NCBI GenBank assembly: GCA_023435305.1
Contig: JAEYRV010000047.1
Location: forward strand, 1-40,771
Source of the DNA: Bacillota bacterium
GTDB taxonomy: Bacteria; Bacillota; Clostridia; Acetivibrionales; DTU013
Length of the DNA: 40,771 bases
Reading direction: 5' to 3'
Part shown: in pieces, positions 1 through 10,200 of the stretch
How the letters are laid out: every line of letters starts with the position of its first letter
Numbering within the stretch: position 1 is the first letter of the stretch
Program-made: the position numbers and the translations under genes
Notes under the pieces: model-generated
Databases searched by the model: none
Told to the model about the DNA's origin: nothing
What the model saw: only the letters and a program-made list of their open reading frames with translations

Positions 1-57
1 CGCAATGCTTCGGGAAATATTCACATACCACTATTACACACCCCGAACAATTCATCA

Positions 58-103
58 CCCACCTACGCCCTCGCTTCCGCGAGATATGCTGCTTAGAGGT
101 GGG
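58..103 (-). mobile_element. Solo IS200/IS605-type right-end hairpin (remnant)
   Basis: An imperfect hairpin pairs CCCACCT (58-64) with AGGTGGG (97-103) and has an inner CTCGC/GCGAG stem. On the minus strand it is preceded by an AAGAAGACG segment and followed by GATGAATTG. This is the arrangement seen at the transposon end downstream of tnpB in IS200/IS605 elements of Clostridia, where it also forms the 3' part of the guide RNA scaffold. No tnpB reading frame lies on the expected side (105-700), so this is a solo end or decayed element. The family call is by pattern recognition only. Confidence 0.45.
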
Positions 104-147
104 CGTCTTCTTGTATTTAGAGATAAAAAGGGGCATGAACACGAATG

Positions 148-180
148 AAAAAAGCTGCTCTATGATTAAGAACAGCTTTT
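148..180 (-). terminator. Intrinsic terminator candidate
   Basis: An 8-bp stem, AAAAGCTG/CAGCTTTT, encloses a 15-nt loop. In minus-strand sense the stem is followed by a run of T, which suits an intrinsic terminator for minus-strand transcription coming from the surface-protein gene above 698. The A/T-rich stem could also work in the other direction. Confidence 0.5.
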
Positions 181-339
181 ATAGCGGCGGTACTGCTTTC
201 CCGACATCAGTTGTGATGCGTAAAGCCATTTGATTGTAAAATTGTGAGCCTTACTCAAATTCACAATTAATGGGGTCAATAAAATACGATTAAGTCAACA
301 TAATACTATATTAACAGTATTTTGTAATCTTGCTTAACC

Positions 340-455
340 GAAAAATCAACTTATTTCAGCACAAGATCGGTTAAATGCAGCCTAGACTTATATTTTTTGA
401 GCATTGAGCCCGTCAATTGCAGCCTAGACTTATATTTTTTGAGCAATGAGCCAGC
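340..455. repeat. 42-bp tandem repeat array, copy 1
   Basis: Two clear units start at 380 and 422, exactly 42 bp apart. Each begins GCCTAGACTTATATTTTTTG and continues with GAGCAATGAGCC or a close variant. They are preceded by a degenerate unit at about 340-379. The array matches the larger one at 25895-26130, and the similarity extends upstream to about 235 (compare 25805 onward). Directly next to it lies a remnant of the 3' end of the surface gene found intact at 26139, so array and gene end were duplicated together. Confidence 0.8.
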
Positions 456-468
456 CATCGGCAGCGCT

Positions 469-525
469 TTATGCTCTATTGACCGGTATACTGGTTATTA
501 CTATCAGACCGTCAGGATACCTGTG
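469..525 (-). pseudogene. 3'-end remnant of the beta-helix/SLH surface-protein gene
   Basis: Read on the minus strand, this stretch gives HRYPDGLIVITSIPVNRA and then TAA. It aligns with the C-terminus of the protein encoded at 26139-28211, HRNPDGRIVITSMPMQ. Only about 18 codons survive. The resemblance stops upstream at about 525, where an unrelated reading frame begins. It sits directly beside a 42-bp repeat array, just as the intact gene does. Confidence 0.75.
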
Positions 526-685
526 ATTGTTGATCCACCTTTCTGAAAATCAGACAAATAGTTTGATCCTGAAGGCTGGAATCCCCTGATACCAATCTAC
601 TTATATAGTCCTCGGCATAGTACTCCATACCAAATTCTCTTTCAATTTTCAAGTTGTTTTGTTCAATATCCGTGAGCAGTCTTTT
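512..685 (-). pseudogene. Unidentified gene fragment
   Basis: A 58-codon open stretch between a TAA at 686-688 and a TGA at 512-514 reads like real protein: it includes KRLLTDIEQNNLKIEREFG, then MEYYAEDYISRLVSGDSSL and ICLIFRKVDQQ. There is no suitable start codon with a ribosome binding site. It runs into the surface-gene remnant in another frame. I read it as an internal or C-terminal gene fragment of unknown family. It could also be a chance open frame. Confidence 0.35.
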
Positions 686-697
686 TTAACGAACAGG

Positions 698-2740
698 CTA
701 TTTGACCTTTTCCAATAAGTATGTCTGACTCACGTCTGATGCCTCTGTCCACAGTATGATATTGGTGAAGTTCGCGATTTTTCCGGAAGATATACCTACA
801 TAAAATCCTTTACTGTCCATGATCCGGTAGGTTCCATCACCCTGCCTTTTTATTGTGAAGGTGATGGCGCTCTTGTCTGTGGAGCCGGATTGTGTCAGTA
901 CCGCTCCTTTTTTCCCGCCGCTCGTCCACCATTTGCCTGAATGAACACACTGAATGGTGTATTGATCATCCTTCACTTTTGTTATCCTGAATTTCTCATG
1001 ATCGCCGCCATTATTCGTATAAAGAATAAGATTCGCACCGTCATTTTTCTTTTTCCCATTCACATCGATGACAAAGCTTGGGTCTTTTGACGACTTTATA
1101 TAGTAAACACCGCCATCTTCCAGTTCATCACTGGTGTATGCAAAGCTCACCGATTTCGGCACATCCGTCAGGAAAAACGTGAACTCTGCATTCTTGGGAG
1201 CGTCCATGCTTTTTTGTGCGGACAGGATCAAGGGCGTGCCTTCCTTTATTGTCCCGGAAGCAGTGAGTACCAGACCGGTGTTCGTGGACGGGCGCAGGCT
1301 GTACCTGTTGTTCTCAAAAAAACCGCCGTTGTTCTCAAAATAGATATTCCAAAGGTATGGACTACTTATCGCCTTCACTCTTACCTTGTCGGCTGCGGTG
1401 CCGTCTATTCCCAAATACCTCCCGTCCGCCATTCGCAGTGTAACCTTATTGCTCCCCATTCTATCCACATAAAAGGGCGTTTCGTCACGGAGTTCAGCGT
1501 TTCCTTTTGCATCGATTTTCAGATTCAAGATATCGTCCACGTGATCATACATAAGCGCGTACCAGCCGTCATGCTTTAACAGCAAAGCTTCGGGGTCCAG
1601 AATGTAGTTCAGCGGAGCCGAACCGGATGGAGCATAGTACTCCTGAATCGTGGTCTTCGAATCAGCTATTTTGGGTTTTGGACCGCCGATCTTAGCCGCT
1701 TTATCCTCGGGGACTACGAATATCCTTACGATGAAAAAAGCTGCTCCGACATTGCCGTATTTTGATTTGATCGCCTTGTCACTTGTCGAGGTATTAAAAT
1801 TATACTCCATGCCGTTTACTGCTGTAATAGAGCCTCCTTGTGAGATCCCTGCCCTTTCCCAGTCATCATACTCACTCTCATATGTTACTGTAGGCCACAG
1901 TGCGCCACTTTCAAAAGACATGGCGTTATAAGCTGCAATCGTATACTCATTTTGCTGCCAATATTCAGTATCATATGGAGGTGTATACTTTGTGCATTTT
2001 ATCGTTGCACCCTCAGGAACGACTACAAAGTGAACCGTCGTTGCACCTGACGGATCGTAACCAAGAACACGGGAATAGGCATAAGTATTCGAGATTTCAA
2101 GGGTGAGCAGATTCTCCATGTTGATTGTTCTTTTGGTGCCCCCCTTTGGCTTCGGTGTGGCGGTGTTGCTTACAGGTGTCGAGCCGCTTGCGGGTGTTGA
2201 GCCGCTGCCTGCAGGCGCATTTCCGGTATAAGCCACGCCAGGTTGGATGACTGCTTGTCCAGCCGCATTGTCCCAGTATACATTGAACTGTGAGGCAGTG
2301 CCGGTAAGCTTCTGCGCAAATTCACGCAATTGTATGTAATTGGTGTCGCCGTCGATCAATCGGGCATCTGAAAATGTAAAGACATTTCCGTTCAGCTTGA
2401 ACTTTGTGCTGCTCTGCCGGACGTTTGTTGTGTCTTGAAGCTTGGTTTCAGTAACTTTTCCGCTATATGGTTTTCCTGGCTCGATCAATGCATATTGGCC
2501 ATCATAGCCAACATCGAACTGAGCAGAGGTACCATTCAGCATCGCTGCTATTGCGCGAAGCTGCAAGTAATTGGTACGGTCTATTGAGTATGCGGCTGTG
2601 ACAGATACTGGCTTGCCATTCATGACAAAATTCGTCTTACTCGGCACAGCGCTGGCTGCAAACGCCGCAGTTGAGAGCATGGTCAATACCATACACAGGG
2701 CGATCAGCATACTTGCAAATCGTATTGTTCGAAATTTCAT
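698..2740 (-). CDS. Secreted stalk-domain protein with lectin-like C-terminus
   Basis: 680 residues. The start ATG at 2740 has a good AAGGAGC ribosome binding site. A signal peptide (about 1-28, ending AAFA) is followed by two repeats of the copper-amine-oxidase-N-like 'stalk' domain (about 33-92 and 112-171). Each repeat has the NYLQLR/NYIQLR motif and the cell-surface type of fold; no copper chemistry is implied. A Gly/Ser/Thr/Pro linker follows (about 175-203), then a 330-residue region I do not recognise. The C-terminal 140 residues (about 540-680) look like a ricin-type beta-trefoil lectin, with motifs such as GVYYIKSS, FRITKVKDDQYTI and YRIMDSKGFYVG. An earlier stretch (about 385-535) may be a second, weaker copy. 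A carbohydrate-binding role at the cell surface is an inference. It lies downstream of the hydrolase/DUF3781 pair but has its own promoter-like sequence. Confidence 0.8.
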   Translation of the reverse strand: MKFRTIRFASMLIALCMVLTMLSTAAFAASAVPSKTNFVMNGKPVSVTAAYSIDRTNYLQLRAIAAMLNGTSAQFDVGYDGQYALIEPGKPYSGKVTETKLQDTTNVRQSSTKFKLNGNVFTFSDARLIDGDTNYIQLREFAQKLTGTASQFNVYWDNAAGQAVIQPGVAYTGNAPAGSGSTPASGSTPVSNTATPKPKGGTKRTINMENLLTLEISNTYAYSRVLGYDPSGATTVHFVVVPEGATIKCTKYTPPYDTEYWQQNEYTIAAYNAMSFESGALWPTVTYESEYDDWERAGISQGGSITAVNGMEYNFNTSTSDKAIKSKYGNVGAAFFIVRIFVVPEDKAAKIGGPKPKIADSKTTIQEYYAPSGSAPLNYILDPEALLLKHDGWYALMYDHVDDILNLKIDAKGNAELRDETPFYVDRMGSNKVTLRMADGRYLGIDGTAADKVRVKAISSPYLWNIYFENNGGFFENNRYSLRPSTNTGLVLTASGTIKEGTPLILSAQKSMDAPKNAEFTFFLTDVPKSVSFAYTSDELEDGGVYYIKSSKDPSFVIDVNGKKKNDGANLILYTNNGGDHEKFRITKVKDDQYTIQCVHSGKWWTSGGKKGAVLTQSGSTDKSAITFTIKRQGDGTYRIMDSKGFYVGISSGKIANFTNIILWTEASDVSQTYLLEKVK

Positions 2741-2783
2741 TGTTATGCTCCTTCCTCAAGGTAAAAAGCTTTCATTCATAGTC

Positions 2784-2789
2784 AGTATA
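2784..2789 (-). promoter_or_regulatory. Possible -10 element for the stalk-domain gene
   Basis: TATACT on the minus strand, 44 bases upstream of the start codon at 2740. No convincing -35 hexamer is visible at 16-18 bases, so the call is weak. Confidence 0.3.
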
Positions 2790-2851
2790 ATGGATTTTAT
2801 GAGAAAAGAGCATTTTCCAGCGTGAAATGTAGTAATTCCGGCCTGAATTGC

Positions 2852-2877
2852 AAATAGAGCCGAAAAAAGCTCTATTT
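2852..2877 (-). terminator. Terminator-like hairpin after the DUF3781 gene
   Basis: A perfect 9-bp inverted repeat, AAATAGAGC/GCTCTATTT, has an 8-base loop and begins 9 bases after the stop codon of the gene at 2886-3128. The U-tract on the 3' side is short (TTTGC), so termination may be partial. Confidence 0.45.
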
Positions 2878-2885
2878 CACTTCTT

Positions 2886-3128
2886 TTACTTATGTGCTGT
2901 AATAATCGTGTAGCTATGAGCGTTTACAGTTATGACACGATCGTCTGCATTAACATACCAGTTCTTCCCACGTCTTGAGATGATGGCATCAGGTGATTCT
3001 ATTAGTGTTTTACACCAATCAACTACATTATCCATATCCAAAGTGAGGTTTCTCTTGATTCTTACTGCTCCCAATTCTGTTGTATGTAATCTGTCCAAAT
3101 TTTCAATCAATTCATTACTTATGTCCAT
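2886..3128 (-). CDS. DUF3781 family protein
   Basis: 80 residues starting MDISNELIENLDRLHTTELG. The block HTTELG...RIKRNL...VVDWCK, followed by GKNWYV and ITVNAHSYTIITAHK at the end, is the signature of the small DUF3781 family, whose function is unknown. I chose the ATG at 3128 because the Shine-Dalgarno AGGTGA (3137-3142) lies 8 bases upstream and overlaps the stop codon of the preceding hydrolase gene, implying translational coupling. A GTG at 3140 would add four residues but lies on the Shine-Dalgarno itself. The pairing with an alpha/beta hydrolase says little about its role. Confidence 0.8.
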   Translation of the reverse strand: MDISNELIENLDRLHTTELGAVRIKRNLTLDMDNVVDWCKTLIESPDAIISRRGKNWYVNADDRVITVNAHSYTIITAHK

Positions 3129-3141
3129 TTCCACAATCACC

Positions 3142-3834
3142 TCACAAATTCTCTATCAGCCATTGCTCCACAATATCATGATCAGATGGGCCCATGAATG
3201 GATGCTCACTCTGTTCAGATACAGTCAATCGGCATTTGAATTTGTCATTGAATGCTTGCAGGCTTTCATATGGCTGCAGATTGTCTTTGCCTCCATAGAG
3301 GATCGATGTAGAAATTGGCCATTTGGCGATTGGATGTGTTTTTAAGTATTGGTAATACTCCCATCGAAGAGTGTCAATATCTGTAGCTATCTCTTTCTCT
3401 TCTTCAAGCTGCCTTTCTGTTACACCTGACCATACCATCATATGTTCAACAAGCCACTTCATATCCACAATCGGTGATTGGAACAAGCACTTGATAAAAG
3501 GTCTTTCAGCATATGCATTCAATGCAAAATAAGCTCCCAAGCTGCAGGCAAACAGGGATACATGATTCCATTTGCAAAATACATAGTCCGCTATCACATA
3601 TAGATCGTGCATTCCATTCCACACATCGCACCGATATGAACTACCAAATCTATCTCCATGCTCCGGCAGGTCAAAGCTAAGTGTTTGATATCCTTTACTC
3701 TCTGCAATCACTGCAAACTGTTCCGCATATTCTTTTCTGCTCATCTTTCCGTGAACATGGATATATATTTTTTCAGATGTCTTTCCCCACAGGATCGCAG
3801 GAATACCTTCGATCCAAAGTATTTCTTTCTTCAT
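3142..3834 (-). CDS. Alpha/beta hydrolase
   Basis: 230 residues, no signal peptide, so cytoplasmic. The fold signature is clear: the HVHGK strand-turn near residue 27 for the oxyanion side, FDLPEHG at 54-60, and the nucleophile elbow ACSLG with Ser98. Asp184 in GGKD and His211 in SEHPF complete a plausible triad. The first Gly of the usual GxSxG elbow is Ala. It resembles small serine hydrolases/acyl esterases of Firmicutes; the substrate cannot be told. Its stop overlaps the ribosome binding site of the DUF3781 gene. A TATAAT sits at 3875-3880. Confidence 0.75.
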   Translation of the reverse strand: MKKEILWIEGIPAILWGKTSEKIYIHVHGKMSRKEYAEQFAVIAESKGYQTLSFDLPEHGDRFGSSYRCDVWNGMHDLYVIADYVFCKWNHVSLFACSLGAYFALNAYAERPFIKCLFQSPIVDMKWLVEHMMVWSGVTERQLEEEKEIATDIDTLRWEYYQYLKTHPIAKWPISTSILYGGKDNLQPYESLQAFNDKFKCRLTVSEQSEHPFMGPSDHDIVEQWLIENL

Positions 3835-3874
3835 TTCCGGCTTTCCACTCCGTTATATATTAAGTGCTACAACT

Positions 3875-3880
3875 ATTATA
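3875..3880 (-). promoter_or_regulatory. -10 element for the hydrolase-DUF3781 operon
   Basis: A perfect TATAAT on the minus strand, 41 bases upstream of the start at 3834. The -35 region is poor. No strong terminator is seen after the protease gene ending at 3911, so read-through into this pair is also possible. Confidence 0.4.
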
Positions 3881-3910
3881 ACATAATAAATTTTTGAATG
3901 TTCCGCCGGG

Positions 3911-6900
3911 CTACAACCGCTGTACCTTCTCGACGAATCGACGAAGCATCGCCGCGGCCTGTGCCCGTGTTGCACTGTCTCTGGGAGCGATATGGTTATC
4001 ACCGATGCCGTTCAAAACCCCAAGTTTATTAAGTGTCTGTATGGCGTCCTTTGCATAATCCGAGATTTCCGCCTCGTCGGCGAAGTATATATACTCCTGA
4101 GTCGTAATGTATTCCGTCCCGATCATCCCGATATACCGCATCAGCACCATCGCCAGATCCTGCCGGGTGATGGACTCGTCAGGGCCGAAATGCACATTGT
4201 CAAAACCGGAAACAAGGCCTGCCTCCTTGGCCCACGCCACTGCATCGCTGTAGTAGGCATCCTGTGGCACATCGACAAAGGTATTTTGATACGCGACCCC
4301 TTCTGGAATGCCCTGATGGTGAAACCTGTATATCGATGTAACAAGCATCGCCCGGCTCAATGGCATGCCAGGGTCGAAGGTATTGTCGTGCGTGCCTTTG
4401 AACAGGCCATTTTGCACTGCGAATCGCACATCCTCATAAAACCAGTCGTCCTCATCGACATCAGTAAATGTGTTTTCCCATGCCGGTACATTTTTATCAT
4501 CTTCGGCATCAAGCAAAGGATCATCTAACGCTTCTTCGTCTATAGGTGGAGTATCTGGTTCCTCTTCCTGCTGCGGAATTATCGCGCCTCCGCCTCCGCC
4601 GAAATCAATACCCCCTCCGCCAATGCCTCCACCGCCGCCACCACCGCCGGTGCCGCCGCCAATGTTTTCATTGTTTGCGTTCCACCTGGCATAAAGGGAC
4701 AGGTCCCGTGTAACATTGGAGCTTGTGGTAAATTGAATACCTTCTGCTGTATACCATCCGCCAAAGGCACTGCCTGCCTGTATTGGCGGTATGGGCAGCG
4801 AAACTGTACTGCCCTCCCTGACATTTGCCCGCGTATCATAGGCCGCTGTCCCATTGAAAAAGGTGACAGTATATCTGGGAGCGCTGTCCGAAACAGTTAG
4901 TGTGACAAGGCATGGCTCCTTGGCGCTCATGCTGATCTCGACCGTATGAAGCCCTGCAGACAGGCCGAAAACAGCAGACGCCGATAGGATCAGGCGGGTC
5001 TTTCCATCAGCCGAGATCTCAGACAAAGTATACTGACCAGCTGCCAGCGCCCCGTTGTCAATAGATACACCGGCGACGCTGTTGCCATACATAGTTAAAA
5101 CCAGTGCAACTTCACTCTGTGTATATCGGTCAAAGGCAGCCTCCGGTTCTGCAACCGACTGGCTCTCGGGAAGCTCGGACACATCTATTCTCACAGTGAC
5201 AAAATCGAGGGTCTGAACGCCGTTGGTCACACCGTAAACCAAAACCTCTGCCTCTTCCCCCGCGTCTTCCGGTGCAGGGATATATCTGATTGCGTACCCT
5301 TCACCCGAATCAACAAGTGAAACCTCTCCGCTGCCATTGCTCACCGAAGCATAGAAGGTAAAATCGTCCGGAAGTGTTTCACTGGTCCCGTTGAGGAACC
5401 ACTGACGCGGGTCGTCCGTATAGGGCTCGGCAGCCGTCAGGCCGTCCAGGGATGCGGGAGCCGCCTGGCCGATCTGTATCCTTTCCTCCTGCGCTGCATG
5501 AAGCGGCATAACCTCAACACGCAGCGTATACTCCATGGATGCTCCCCCCGGTACACTTACACTGATGATCCATTCATTATCAGTCCCGGCCTTTCTTGAA
5601 GCTGACGCAACGCTGGTCTCATTCGTAGGCGAAGCTACAATATTGCCCGCTGTCAGTCCCGACAGATTTGTTCCATAGGGCAGATAGGCGAAATAGGACC
5701 CGTCCTCCTCCAGACTGGCGGCCTGTCCGTCCACCATGACGGATCTGAGAGCCACTGCGCTTTGCGCAGTCCAGGCCGCAAAAAACCTCCGGTCCCCCAG
5801 GCTCCCTGCCGGGATCCTTGTTATTGCGGCACCGCTCAGATCGCTTGCCTCGTACCATCCGCCAAACACATATCCGTCCTTTGTCGGCACAGGCAAATCA
5901 AATTCGTCTTCCGTGACAGCGTATGTGATTTTCGCGCCTTCCGGCAGACTGCCTTCATTGAGTTCATATGTAATACCAAACAAACGCTTCATCTCGGCAA
6001 TAAATGCGGCAATATCGACCACACCGTAGCCATATTTCTGGTCATAGCCCGCCGCATCCTTGTCTATGGAGGTTTTCCTTAACAGATAGCGAACGCCATC
6101 CTCCGTGATGTCCTCGTCATAACCCAGGGCCAGAGCGGCCATACCCGCCACTACCGGCGCCGCATAGGAAGTCCCGCTTCCGCTGGAATAAGCCTGGCTC
6201 CCGGCGATTCCAAGGCTGTAGACCGCTTCTCCGGGCGCTGTCACATAGACCGAACTGTTTCGCTGAGAAAACGATGAGTACTCCAGACCGCTTCCCACCG
6301 AACCGACACCGATTACGCTGTTGTAAGCCGCCGGATATTTCAGTACGGACGCTGATTGGGTCTCCCCGTCGTTACCGACGGCGGCGACCAGGATCATGCC
6401 ATTGGCCTCGGCCTCATCGACGGCCTGCTTCAATAGCTGTGATGTGCTTGTAGTACCCAGGCTCATATTGAGGATGTCACAGCCATCCTCCACCGCGGCA
6501 TTAATAGCGCCTACAACCGCCGCGATAGTTGTGGTCTTGCCGGAAAAGGCACGATAGATATTTATTTTCGCCTTTGGCGCGATACCTGCAATGCCCTTTC
6601 CGTTCTGGGTCTGGGCGGCGATCACACCTGCAGCAAAGGTCCCGTGTCCGGTCAGGTCACCGTTGAAGGTCTCGCCGTCCCCAGTGAAATCCTCTCCTGT
6701 GATCCGTGCATAGTCCAGATCCTCGTGGCCTGCGATAATGCCGGAGTCGACAAACCCGATCGTTACTCCGTCTCCCTCCAGGCCTTGTGCAAAAGCGCTG
6801 TCTGCGCGGATCTGCCGCAAGGACCACTGGTTGGACTGGTAAAGCGGGTCGTTCGGCGGTACTGGGTCATCATAGAGCTCGACAATGTAATTTGGCTCAA

Positions 6901-7174
6901 TATACTCTACGCATTCCGCCGGGAGCAGTCGGGCCTGTTCCAGGCTCCCAACCACCAAATAGGAACCGGTAGTCCCCTGTGGAGCGGAGCTTCTGGATAA
7001 AAGGGAGGGTGCATCCTCCGCCAGCTTGACGATGTATCCGTCATAAGCCGGCTCAGCCAGCCCGGGCATTTCTGCAGCATCTGCCGTCCCAGCCAGCCCG
7101 AAGGCAGACTGGGAAACAAGGGAGAGAATCATGACTGCACACAAAAATATGGATATCCGTTTGATAAAAAACAC
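3911..7174 (-). CDS. SLH-anchored subtilisin-like serine protease (S8)
   Basis: 1087 residues. A signal peptide (about 1-34) is followed by an I9-like propeptide (about 45-100). The S8 catalytic domain (about 115-395) carries Asp143 in GFVDSG, His177 in GHGTFAAG, oxyanion Asn268 in VGND and Ser336 in GTSYAAP, so the active site is complete. Next come an InlB-type/Listeria-Bacteroides repeat (about 400-470, GYVFGGWY), a cadherin-like beta-sandwich region, a second InlB-type repeat (near 800-860, FGGWYT), a polyglycine linker, an acidic Pro/Glu stretch and three SLH motifs (about 930-1087) for cell-wall attachment. The start is a GTG with AAGG only two bases away, an unusually short spacing; no better start exists upstream before a stop. 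It lies 51 bp behind the giant SLH gene and probably shares its transcript, so the giant is a candidate substrate or partner (inference). Confidence 0.9.
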   Translation of the reverse strand: MFFIKRISIFLCAVMILSLVSQSAFGLAGTADAAEMPGLAEPAYDGYIVKLAEDAPSLLSRSSAPQGTTGSYLVVGSLEQARLLPAECVEYIEPNYIVELYDDPVPPNDPLYQSNQWSLRQIRADSAFAQGLEGDGVTIGFVDSGIIAGHEDLDYARITGEDFTGDGETFNGDLTGHGTFAAGVIAAQTQNGKGIAGIAPKAKINIYRAFSGKTTTIAAVVGAINAAVEDGCDILNMSLGTTSTSQLLKQAVDEAEANGMILVAAVGNDGETQSASVLKYPAAYNSVIGVGSVGSGLEYSSFSQRNSSVYVTAPGEAVYSLGIAGSQAYSSGSGTSYAAPVVAGMAALALGYDEDITEDGVRYLLRKTSIDKDAAGYDQKYGYGVVDIAAFIAEMKRLFGITYELNEGSLPEGAKITYAVTEDEFDLPVPTKDGYVFGGWYEASDLSGAAITRIPAGSLGDRRFFAAWTAQSAVALRSVMVDGQAASLEEDGSYFAYLPYGTNLSGLTAGNIVASPTNETSVASASRKAGTDNEWIISVSVPGGASMEYTLRVEVMPLHAAQEERIQIGQAAPASLDGLTAAEPYTDDPRQWFLNGTSETLPDDFTFYASVSNGSGEVSLVDSGEGYAIRYIPAPEDAGEEAEVLVYGVTNGVQTLDFVTVRIDVSELPESQSVAEPEAAFDRYTQSEVALVLTMYGNSVAGVSIDNGALAAGQYTLSEISADGKTRLILSASAVFGLSAGLHTVEISMSAKEPCLVTLTVSDSAPRYTVTFFNGTAAYDTRANVREGSTVSLPIPPIQAGSAFGGWYTAEGIQFTTSSNVTRDLSLYARWNANNENIGGGTGGGGGGGGIGGGGIDFGGGGGAIIPQQEEEPDTPPIDEEALDDPLLDAEDDKNVPAWENTFTDVDEDDWFYEDVRFAVQNGLFKGTHDNTFDPGMPLSRAMLVTSIYRFHHQGIPEGVAYQNTFVDVPQDAYYSDAVAWAKEAGLVSGFDNVHFGPDESITRQDLAMVLMRYIGMIGTEYITTQEYIYFADEAEISDYAKDAIQTLNKLGVLNGIGDNHIAPRDSATRAQAAAMLRRFVEKVQRL

Positions 7175-7225
7175 TTCCTTTTTTCGGTGTTGTTTATGTC
7201 TTTATTCCTCTGGCTGATCATCTTC

Positions 7226-10200
7226 TTAAAGCTCTGGCTCTTTACTCTCCGTGTACTTTAGATAGTACTCGATAAATCGCCTGATCATTGCAGACACCTC
7301 TGCACGGGTGGAAATCCCCGTCGGTCCAAGCTTATCTTCGCTTCTTCCGTTCATCAGCCCAATGCCCACTGCCCACCTGACAGCTTCCTCAGCCCAGCCT
7401 GACAGCTCACCGCGATCGCTGAAGGTATCCAGCGAGCCGGTACTATCAACGTCCAGGCCCATGAAGCGGGCGAATTTATAAAGGATCACGGCCATCTGCT
7501 CACGCGTGATGTCCTCGTCGGGTCCGAACATTTGGTCACCATGGCCCGAAACCAGTCCGTTTTCTGACGCCCAGGCCACATAATCCGCATACCACTTTCC
7601 GATCCCAACATCCCGGAATCTCTGAGCAGTATGTTTACCCCTCTCGATTCCTGCCAGACGGCCGAGAACAGTTACGAACATGCCTCGGGTCATGGATGTG
7701 TCGGGCGAGAATTTGCCGCCGCCAATGCCGCCGAACAGGCCCCTCGCCGACACGAAGTCGATGTCATCTCCTGCCCAGTGACGACTGGTGTCTGTAAACG
7801 CTGCAACGTTCTGTACTATCTCATAGAAACCGTATTGATCGGCAACATAGTACACACGCCCGTCGGAAACAAGGCTGAATGGGATAATTCTTATTGTGCC
7901 GTCGGCGCCGACAAACCTGACGATATTCCCGGCGGCCGATCCATTCAGCGTATCAGGCACTGTAATAAGCAGACTTTCCAGATTATCGCCTTCCTTCAGC
8001 ATACCGGCAGGTACAAGTACAATACAGTTCTTATTCTGAAGAATGACATTGCCTTGCTGGTTTCTTTCGATAATTTCTGAAAAATAGGCTGCCTGAGGCT
8101 GGACAACGGTCGGACCTGTAACGGTCGGGCCTGTGGTGTTTCCGCCTCCGGTCGGCTGAATGGTCGAAACCATTTCGGTGTAGAAGTTCTCCGGCACATT
8201 CCTGTCCCGGACCGCGATCTGGTACCAGCCTGTCTCGCAGTCATTCAGGGTATATTTGCCGCCATTGACCTCCCACTCCAGCTTGCCCTCCGCATCATCA
8301 GCTATCGCGGTGGTTATCCCGTCGGCATCCAGCAGATCGGTGCTGTTGCTGCGCAGCATGGCGAAAATCTCATATTCGCCGCTGCCGCCAGTTGCTGTGA
8401 CCTTGATCAGAGGTTTCCCCGTATCGCTGCCAGAGCTGACAGCAGCTGCAAATCCAACTGATATGTTTGCCACAGTCAACGGATAGATGAGATAATCAGA
8501 AGCAGTCGAATCGTCCGGCGTGTCGTTTGCATCCCTGACATAAAGTATGTAGTCGCCTGCTGCCAGATCCTCAAAGACAACCTCCCTCTGCCACGAAAGG
8601 TTGTCGGCAAAGGTGTCGAATTGACTGCTGCTCTCACTCACGGCATTCACTTCTCTTACCAGCGCAAGGTCGTAGACATTGGCATAGTCGTTTACTGCGG
8701 GATTGGATATGACGTTGTCGTAGATCCCTCCGATGATTTTTGTCGGATCAAGGGTGACCTTGCCATTGCTTTTATATGATCCCTGAATGGCGGCAAAGTC
8801 GTTGCCAAGGACCTGAATAGAAATGTCAGCCGTATAGGTCGTCATATTTTCATTATTCGCGGCATCAAAAGCTGAAAATTCGTACAGGCCTCCATATTTG
8901 ATCAGGAACTGGCCTGAGACGGCATTCTGTCCTGCTCCGCTCTCCGAATACCGGAATATCTCGTATCCGTTAACGCTAACGCGATCAATGCCGCTTCGGC
9001 TGGCCGCTCCTTTTTTTGCCTGGTATCCGATATAAACACCCTCATCTGCCGCTGCAGAGACATATGCAGCCTCTATACCGGGCAGATCAGTGTTGATCCT
9101 GTTCATAAACAACAGCTTGGTTGCACTTACGCCATCCTTCGCCGCGGTCACCTTGTAGACTGCGTTTTTAGCTATCGGGTACTCGCCGTTATCTATCACG
9201 ACCGACCGCCACTGAGCATCCGTAATAGATGTCACTGTATTGTCTGGCAGTACGGTGCTTTCCGTCGCGGCTTCCTCCGTCACGACCGGATATCCGGCCA
9301 CGGATATGCCGGCGCTGTCTGTCCGGGCAATCGTTTTGACTAGCTTCCACGCTCCGCTTACGTCCTCCTGTTCAAGGGTGTAAGTGATCTCCTCTGTGAT
9401 GATGCTCACATTGTAGTATTGTACCGTCACCTCGGCGTCTACGGGGGCTCCGGCTACTTTTGCATCTATGGTGATAAACGCATTTTCACCTTTCTTGAGC
9501 TGGTCCCCATCATCAATGGTCGTCAAGAGCTGTCCCGCCCCGTCGCGATAAATCCAGTCCGTGTCAAGAGACAGCGGTTTATCGGCGTCGGTGCCAGCCG
9601 GTTCCACTGTGTTGAACCAGTCCACCAGAACTGGAACGGTGGTCGTCAGTCCTGTCCTGTCGGTGGCTGTGATGGTAAAGGTGCCGGCCGAACCGGTAGG
9701 CTTCACAAAGATGTCAAACTGCCGGAAGGTCTCATCGTACTCATTAGCATTTCTACTTTCCAGCGCTGTTCCCATATTTCCAGAATCAAGGCGTACATTC
9801 GCCAGTCCGTTCTCGTCCAGGACATAAGCCGTCAGCTTAAAGCCGGTGGAGGTATAATCTTCGCTGAAAAGAGAAGCGGTATCCGGCAGGCTGCGGCTGA
9901 ACCAGATCTGCGGCGCCTTGCTGCCGGGATCGGGCAGGATGACGCGGCCTCCCGCGAAGTGCTCTGCCATCCTGTCGAAAGCGGCCGGCAGAGACTTCAC
10001 CCGGACGGTTACATGCCTGGCCTCGTTATTCGGATTGTCGCCCAGCACGATGGTCACGTATCCGTCACCACCGGCAGCGGTGTAATCCCGTGCCGTAAAG
10101 CCTGAGGCATCGCAGGAAACGGTGATCGTCCCCTCAAAGTAGAGGTCAATGCTCTCAGCCAGGGTCGTAAACTCAAAGGCCGCGCCGTTCACAAGAGCCC

